NCBI GenBank assembly: GCA_018240295.1
Contig: JAFEGB010000327.1
Coordinates: 1 to 38,625 of the forward strand
Source: Pseudomonadota bacterium
GTDB lineage: Bacteria; Pseudomonadota; Gammaproteobacteria; Competibacterales; Competibacteraceae
Reading direction: 5' to 3'
Length of the DNA: 38,625 bases
Shown here: piece after piece, positions 36,073 to 38,625 of the stretch
Layout: the number at the start of each line of letters is the position of its first letter
How positions within the stretch are numbered: the stretch's first letter is position 1
Position numbers and translations under genes: made by a program
The notes under the pieces: model-generated
Told to the model about the DNA's origin: nothing
The model's database searches: none
Seen by the model: only the letters and a program-made list of their open reading frames with translations

Positions 36073-36513
36073 ATGCAGGAGTACCGCCACGTACTGTTCG
36101 CCACCGACCTGTCGCCGAAGGCCGCCGAAGTCGGCCGGCACGCGCAAGGTCTGGCCGCCCGCTACGGCGCGCGCCTGTCGTTCGTGCACGTCATCGAGGA
36201 AGTCAACGTCAGTGCCGGCTACGAGCTGATGCCGCTGCTGCCGGAGATGCCCGACGAGGCGCTGACCCGCGAATCAAAGGCCGCACTCGCCCGGCTGGCT
36301 GCCGAACTCGGCCTGCCGGAGGCCGTGCAGACGGTGCTGACCTCGGTCAGCACCAAGGCCGGCATCCTCGACACCGCCGCCGAACTCGGCGTGGACCTGA
36401 TCGTGGTCGGCAGCCACGGTCGCCACGGGCTCGCGCTGCTGCTCGGCTCGACCGCCGATGCCGTGCTGCACGGCGCCCGCTGCGACGTGCTCGCCGTGCG
36501 CCTGCCGGACTGA
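36073..36513 (+). CDS. Universal stress protein A family
   Basis: This 146-residue protein has the Usp fold: YRHVLFATDLSPKAAEVGRHA at the start and VVGSHGRHGLALLLGSTADAVL near the end. The last motif resembles the ATP-binding G-x2-G-x9-G(S/T) signature but has eight residues in the middle spacer, as in the UspA class where ATP binding is uncertain. GGAGG lies 8 bases before the ATG. It follows the ArsC-like gene by 51 bases on the same strand and may share its transcript. Confidence 0.94.
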   Translation: MQEYRHVLFATDLSPKAAEVGRHAQGLAARYGARLSFVHVIEEVNVSAGYELMPLLPEMPDEALTRESKAALARLAAELGLPEAVQTVLTSVSTKAGILDTAAELGVDLIVVGSHGRHGLALLLGSTADAVLHGARCDVLAVRLPD

Positions 36514-36541
36514 ATCACGCGGCGGGCATGGGTGCAGGCAT

Positions 36542-37573
36542 TCAAAGCTCGCCGAACACGTCGGCGAGATCGATGCCGCGCCCGCGTCCAAGGGCGGCGC
36601 CGTCCGCGGCGAGCCAGGCCTCGGCCCGGCTGCGACCGGCCTCGAACAGCCGGTCGAGGAAGGCGCGATCGGCGTTGAGCTTGCTCGGCTGCGGCAGCTC
36701 GGTCAGTTCAGGGCCGGCGGCGAGCAGGTGATAGCGCCGGCGGGCCGCCGGATCGCTGTAACGCTGCCAGATCGGCGCGGCCGCGCGTTCGGCGAGGCCC
36801 TGCATTTCCTGGATGAACGTGGCGTGGAAGGCGATCTCGCTGGCGCGACCGAGGATCTCGGGCGCGGTGTGGAACGGCCCTTCGCGTTCGAGCGGCGCCA
36901 GCAGCACCAGCAGCAGGTCGTTGGCCGCGCCGCTCTCGGCCGGCACGCGCACCGGCGGATTGGCGCTGTAGCCGCCATCCCAGTACAGCTCGCCGTCGAT
37001 CACGACGGCCTGATGCAGCGACGGCAGGCAGGCCGAGGCCAGCACCGCGTCGATCGACAGTTCGGCATTGGTGAACAGCCGCACGGTGCCGGTACGCACG
37101 CGCGTCGCCGCCACCCACAGCCGCGGTGCGGCCGGGGCGCGCAGCCGCTCGAAGTCGATCTGCGCTTCGAGGATGTCGCGCAGCGGATTCACGTTCAGCG
37201 GATTGAACTGGTACGGCGACAGCACGCGGGTCAGCGCGATGAAGGAGCGGAAGCCCGGCGACCAGTGCAGGCTGTCGTCGCCGAGCAGCCGGTCGAGCGG
37301 ACCGGGCTGGGCCGGCGTCAGGCGCGAGGCATCGGCGACCGCCGACCAGAACCGCGCCAGCGCCGCCTGTGCGCCCTGGCGCCCGCCGAGCGCCAGGCCG
37401 TGCGCGCAGACCACGGCGTTCATCGCGCCGGCGCTGGTGCCCGAGAACCCCGTGAAGCGGATCGCCGGTTCATCGAGCAGGCGATCCAGCACCCCCCAGG
37501 TGTACGCACCGTGCGCTCCGCCGCCCTGCAGGGCGGCCACGAGTTTGATGCCGACGCTGTCAAGCATGCCCAT
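36542..37573 (-). CDS. Patatin-like phospholipase
   Basis: This 343-residue Ser-Asp dyad hydrolase has the oxyanion loop GGGAHGAYTWG (17-27), the nucleophile elbow GTSAG with S47, and the catalytic D199 in WDGGYSANPPV. Bacterial patatins act on phospholipids, and some act on stored polyhydroxyalkanoate or sit near its genes. The start MGMLDSVGIKLV has GGAG nearby; the longer frame crosses a palindromic element and is not favoured. It is convergent with the usp gene (28-base gap). No signal peptide is seen, so it is likely cytosolic. Confidence 0.92.
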   Translation of the reverse strand: MGMLDSVGIKLVAALQGGGAHGAYTWGVLDRLLDEPAIRFTGFSGTSAGAMNAVVCAHGLALGGRQGAQAALARFWSAVADASRLTPAQPGPLDRLLGDDSLHWSPGFRSFIALTRVLSPYQFNPLNVNPLRDILEAQIDFERLRAPAAPRLWVAATRVRTGTVRLFTNAELSIDAVLASACLPSLHQAVVIDGELYWDGGYSANPPVRVPAESGAANDLLLVLLAPLEREGPFHTAPEILGRASEIAFHATFIQEMQGLAERAAAPIWQRYSDPAARRRYHLLAAGPELTELPQPSKLNADRAFLDRLFEAGRSRAEAWLAADGAALGRGRGIDLADVFGEL

Positions 37574-37640
37574 CGACTGATCTCCGCAATTCCGACCGCC
37601 TGTTGCGGCCACGATCACACTGACCGTGTCCGCGCCACGA

Positions 37641-37655
37641 TGTTGCATCGCAACA
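37641..37655. promoter_or_regulatory. Palindrome TGTTGC-ATC-GCAACA before the patatin gene
   Basis: The 6-bp arms are perfect around a 3-base spacer, 68 bases upstream of the patatin ATG. A TATGCT -10-like sequence (37662-37657, minus strand) lies just upstream. The core resembles the TGC-N3-GCAA motif reported for PHB-related regulators such as PhbF; that link is inference. Confidence 0.4.
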
Positions 37656-37682
37656 AGCATAGACGGGGCAGCGCGGGGTATC

Positions 37683-37696
37683 GCGTTTACAAACGC
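37683..37696. repeat. Palindrome at the end of the methyltransferase gene
   Basis: GCGTTT-AC-AAACGC is a perfect 14-bp inverted repeat spanning the methyltransferase stop codon (37687-37689). The 2-base centre makes it a poor RNA hairpin and suggests a protein-binding site or chance. Confidence 0.3.
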
Positions 37697-38445
37697 CAGA
37701 GATACAGCGTGCGTCCGCCCGGCAACTGCAGCTGCTCATCGGCGGGCAGGTCCGGGACCGGGAATTCGAGGCTCGCGAACAGGCTGCCGGCACGCATCTC
37801 GGCACGCGCCTTCAGCCACAGCGTCAGCATCGGCTGCGGCGACAGGAAGCAGAACACCAGATCGTAGGCACCGAGATCGAGCGCCCCGAAATCGCCGTAG
37901 CGCACGAGGATGCGCGGCTCGCGCAGGCAGCGCAGCCAGGCGCAGAGCCACGGCAGCGGCGCCGATTCGATGCCCTCGATGCGCGCCTGCGGGCACTGGC
38001 GCGCCAGCCCGAGCAGCGGGCCGCCGAGTCCGCAGCCGAGATCGATGACGCGCGCATCGGTCCGCGGCAGACGCTGCGCCAGCGCCGCCCAGGCATCCGG
38101 GCCGGAAAGATACAAGGGCACGCGCTGCAGCGCGCTGTTGCGAAAGATCAGGAATACCACAGCCGCGAGTGCCAGCCACAGCAGCGGCGGCAGCGCCAGC
38201 GTCAGCGCCCCCCAGGCCAGCGGCAGGAACACGATCTGGATCGGAATCCACCAGCGCGGCAGCCCGAAGCGCAGGCCGAGGGCAGCGGCCAGCAGGCCCT
38301 GCACGAACAGCAATACCCCGGCATCGACCGGCGGACGACCGAACAGCCGGATCAGGCCGACCTGCAGCGCCCAGACCGCAAACAGCGCCAGCAGCTGGGC
38401 AAGCGCGGCGAGCAGGACCGGCGGTCGCGAGGTGCTGCGACTCAC
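37687..38445 (-). CDS. Membrane-anchored class I methyltransferase
   Basis: This 252-residue protein has three or four N-terminal hydrophobic helices (about 9-35, 41-60, 68-84 and 86-101), then a Rossmann-like SAM domain with motif I VIDLGCGLGG (133-142), an acidic loop (EGIESAPLPW) and the motif IV-like YDLVFCFLSPQPM. The substrate is unknown; membrane-tethered forms often act on lipids or quinones. The start is GTG, overlapping the stop of the upstream proline-rich gene (GTGA), so translation depends on that gene. The methyltransferase frame also stays open upstream of the GTG to the window edge. Confidence 0.85.
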   Translation of the reverse strand: MSRSTSRPPVLLAALAQLLALFAVWALQVGLIRLFGRPPVDAGVLLFVQGLLAAALGLRFGLPRWWIPIQIVFLPLAWGALTLALPPLLWLALAAVVFLIFRNSALQRVPLYLSGPDAWAALAQRLPRTDARVIDLGCGLGGPLLGLARQCPQARIEGIESAPLPWLCAWLRCLREPRILVRYGDFGALDLGAYDLVFCFLSPQPMLTLWLKARAEMRAGSLFASLEFPVPDLPADEQLQLPGGRTLYLWRL

Positions 38446-38625
38446 GGCGTCGCCGGGCGCGCCGGCACCAGACCCGGCGGCAGCGGCGGCACGATCGAAG
38501 GCTGGCCGGCGGGGGGGGCGGCCGGCCGCGGCGCCGGGGCGGCCGCAGGCGGTGCGGCCGGTGCGGGCGGCGGTGGTGTGGTGGCAGGCGGTGTGGCCGG
38601 TGTGGCGGGCGCAGGTGACGCGGGC
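38442..38625 (-). CDS. Proline/alanine-rich C-terminus of a truncated gene
   Basis: Only the last 60 codons are inside the window; the 5' part lies beyond the right edge. They read as a Pro/Ala/Thr-rich tail (PASPAPATPATPPATTPPPA, then Pro/Ala-rich residues) ending QPSIVPPLPPGLVPARPATP and a TGA that overlaps the methyltransferase GTG. Such tails occur in envelope-linked or TonB-like proteins, but the domain that would identify it is missing. The sense strand contains a C8 run (38518-38511). Confidence 0.65.
   Translation of the reverse strand, partial: PASPAPATPATPPATTPPPPAPAAPPAAAPAPRPAAPPAGQPSIVPPLPPGLVPARPATP
38511..38518. repeat. G8/C8 homopolymer tract
   Basis: Eight G on the plus strand, C8 on the coding strand of the proline-rich gene, 22 codons before its stop. 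It is the longest homopolymer I noticed in the window and is the kind of tract prone to slippage. Confidence 0.9.

Noticed and set aside
37574-37660. 29-codon N-terminal extension of the patatin gene
   Set aside because: It crosses a palindrome and a -10-like element, and the homology and ribosome site fit the ATG at 37573.

Overview
The window is ordinary chromosomal DNA of a GC-rich Gammaproteobacterium. The evidence is the gene order mutL-miaA-hfq-hflX-hflK-hflC-DUF2065-hisZ-purA, the dapA-bamC pair diverging from gcvR-bcp, and the stress triad prkA-yeaH-ycgB. A Xanthomonadales/Nevskiales-like or Pseudomonas-like lineage is plausible, but the genus cannot be read from this sequence. I see no rRNA, tRNA, CRISPR array, insertion sequence, phage gene or replication origin. 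Genes are packed tightly, many with start/stop overlaps, and strong GC bias creates many long spurious antisense frames.

Layout. 1-2142: a membrane-anchored family 2 glycosyltransferase (+) convergent with a leucine-dehydrogenase-type enzyme (-). 2354-12468 (-), read from right to left: mutL, miaA, hfq, hflX, hflK, hflC, a DUF2065 protein, hisZ, purA and gpt. This is the classic RNA-chaperone/mismatch-repair/membrane-protease superoperon with purine salvage at its end. 12551-14659 (-): dapA-bamC. 14810-18205 (+): gcvR, bcp and a large unrecognised membrane protein with a textbook EF-hand loop. 18289-19716 (+): a PIN-PhoH protein, convergent with lgt and an AI-2E-type permease (-). 21823-22596 (+): a GAF protein whose stop shares one CTAG tetranucleotide with the stop of srkA; srkA overlaps a YajG-like lipoprotein gene (GTGA). 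24314-25783 (+): a MocR-type regulator ending at a bidirectional terminator. 25888-27218 (-): Lrp-like regulator, bfr and bfd, with a Fur-like box on a good sigma-70 promoter in front of bfd. 27360-28692: a DUF1272 zinc-ribbon-like gene and an aminotransferase that overlap tail to tail.

28693-29298 is the only long non-coding stretch. It ends in a near-consensus sigma-54 (-24/-12) promoter for prkA-yeaH-ycgB (29299-34026, +). Next come mepA with an overlapping TPR lipoprotein gene, a low-molecular-weight phosphatase/ArsC-like protein that has lost its catalytic cysteine, and a universal stress protein. The right end (-) holds a patatin-like phospholipase, a membrane-anchored methyltransferase, and the 3' end of a proline-rich gene that runs off the window and overlaps the methyltransferase start.

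Functionally the window mixes housekeeping (DNA repair, tRNA modification, purine and lysine synthesis, outer-membrane assembly, lipoprotein maturation) with stress and starvation functions (Hfq, HflKC, PrkA/YeaH/SpoVR, UspA, SrkA, PhoH, iron storage). The items most worth following are the sigma-54 promoter of the prkA operon with repeated GCACCAT elements upstream, the EF-hand membrane protein, the cysteine-less ArsC homologue, and a C8 tract placed so that a one-base slip would fuse a proline-rich protein to a methyltransferase.
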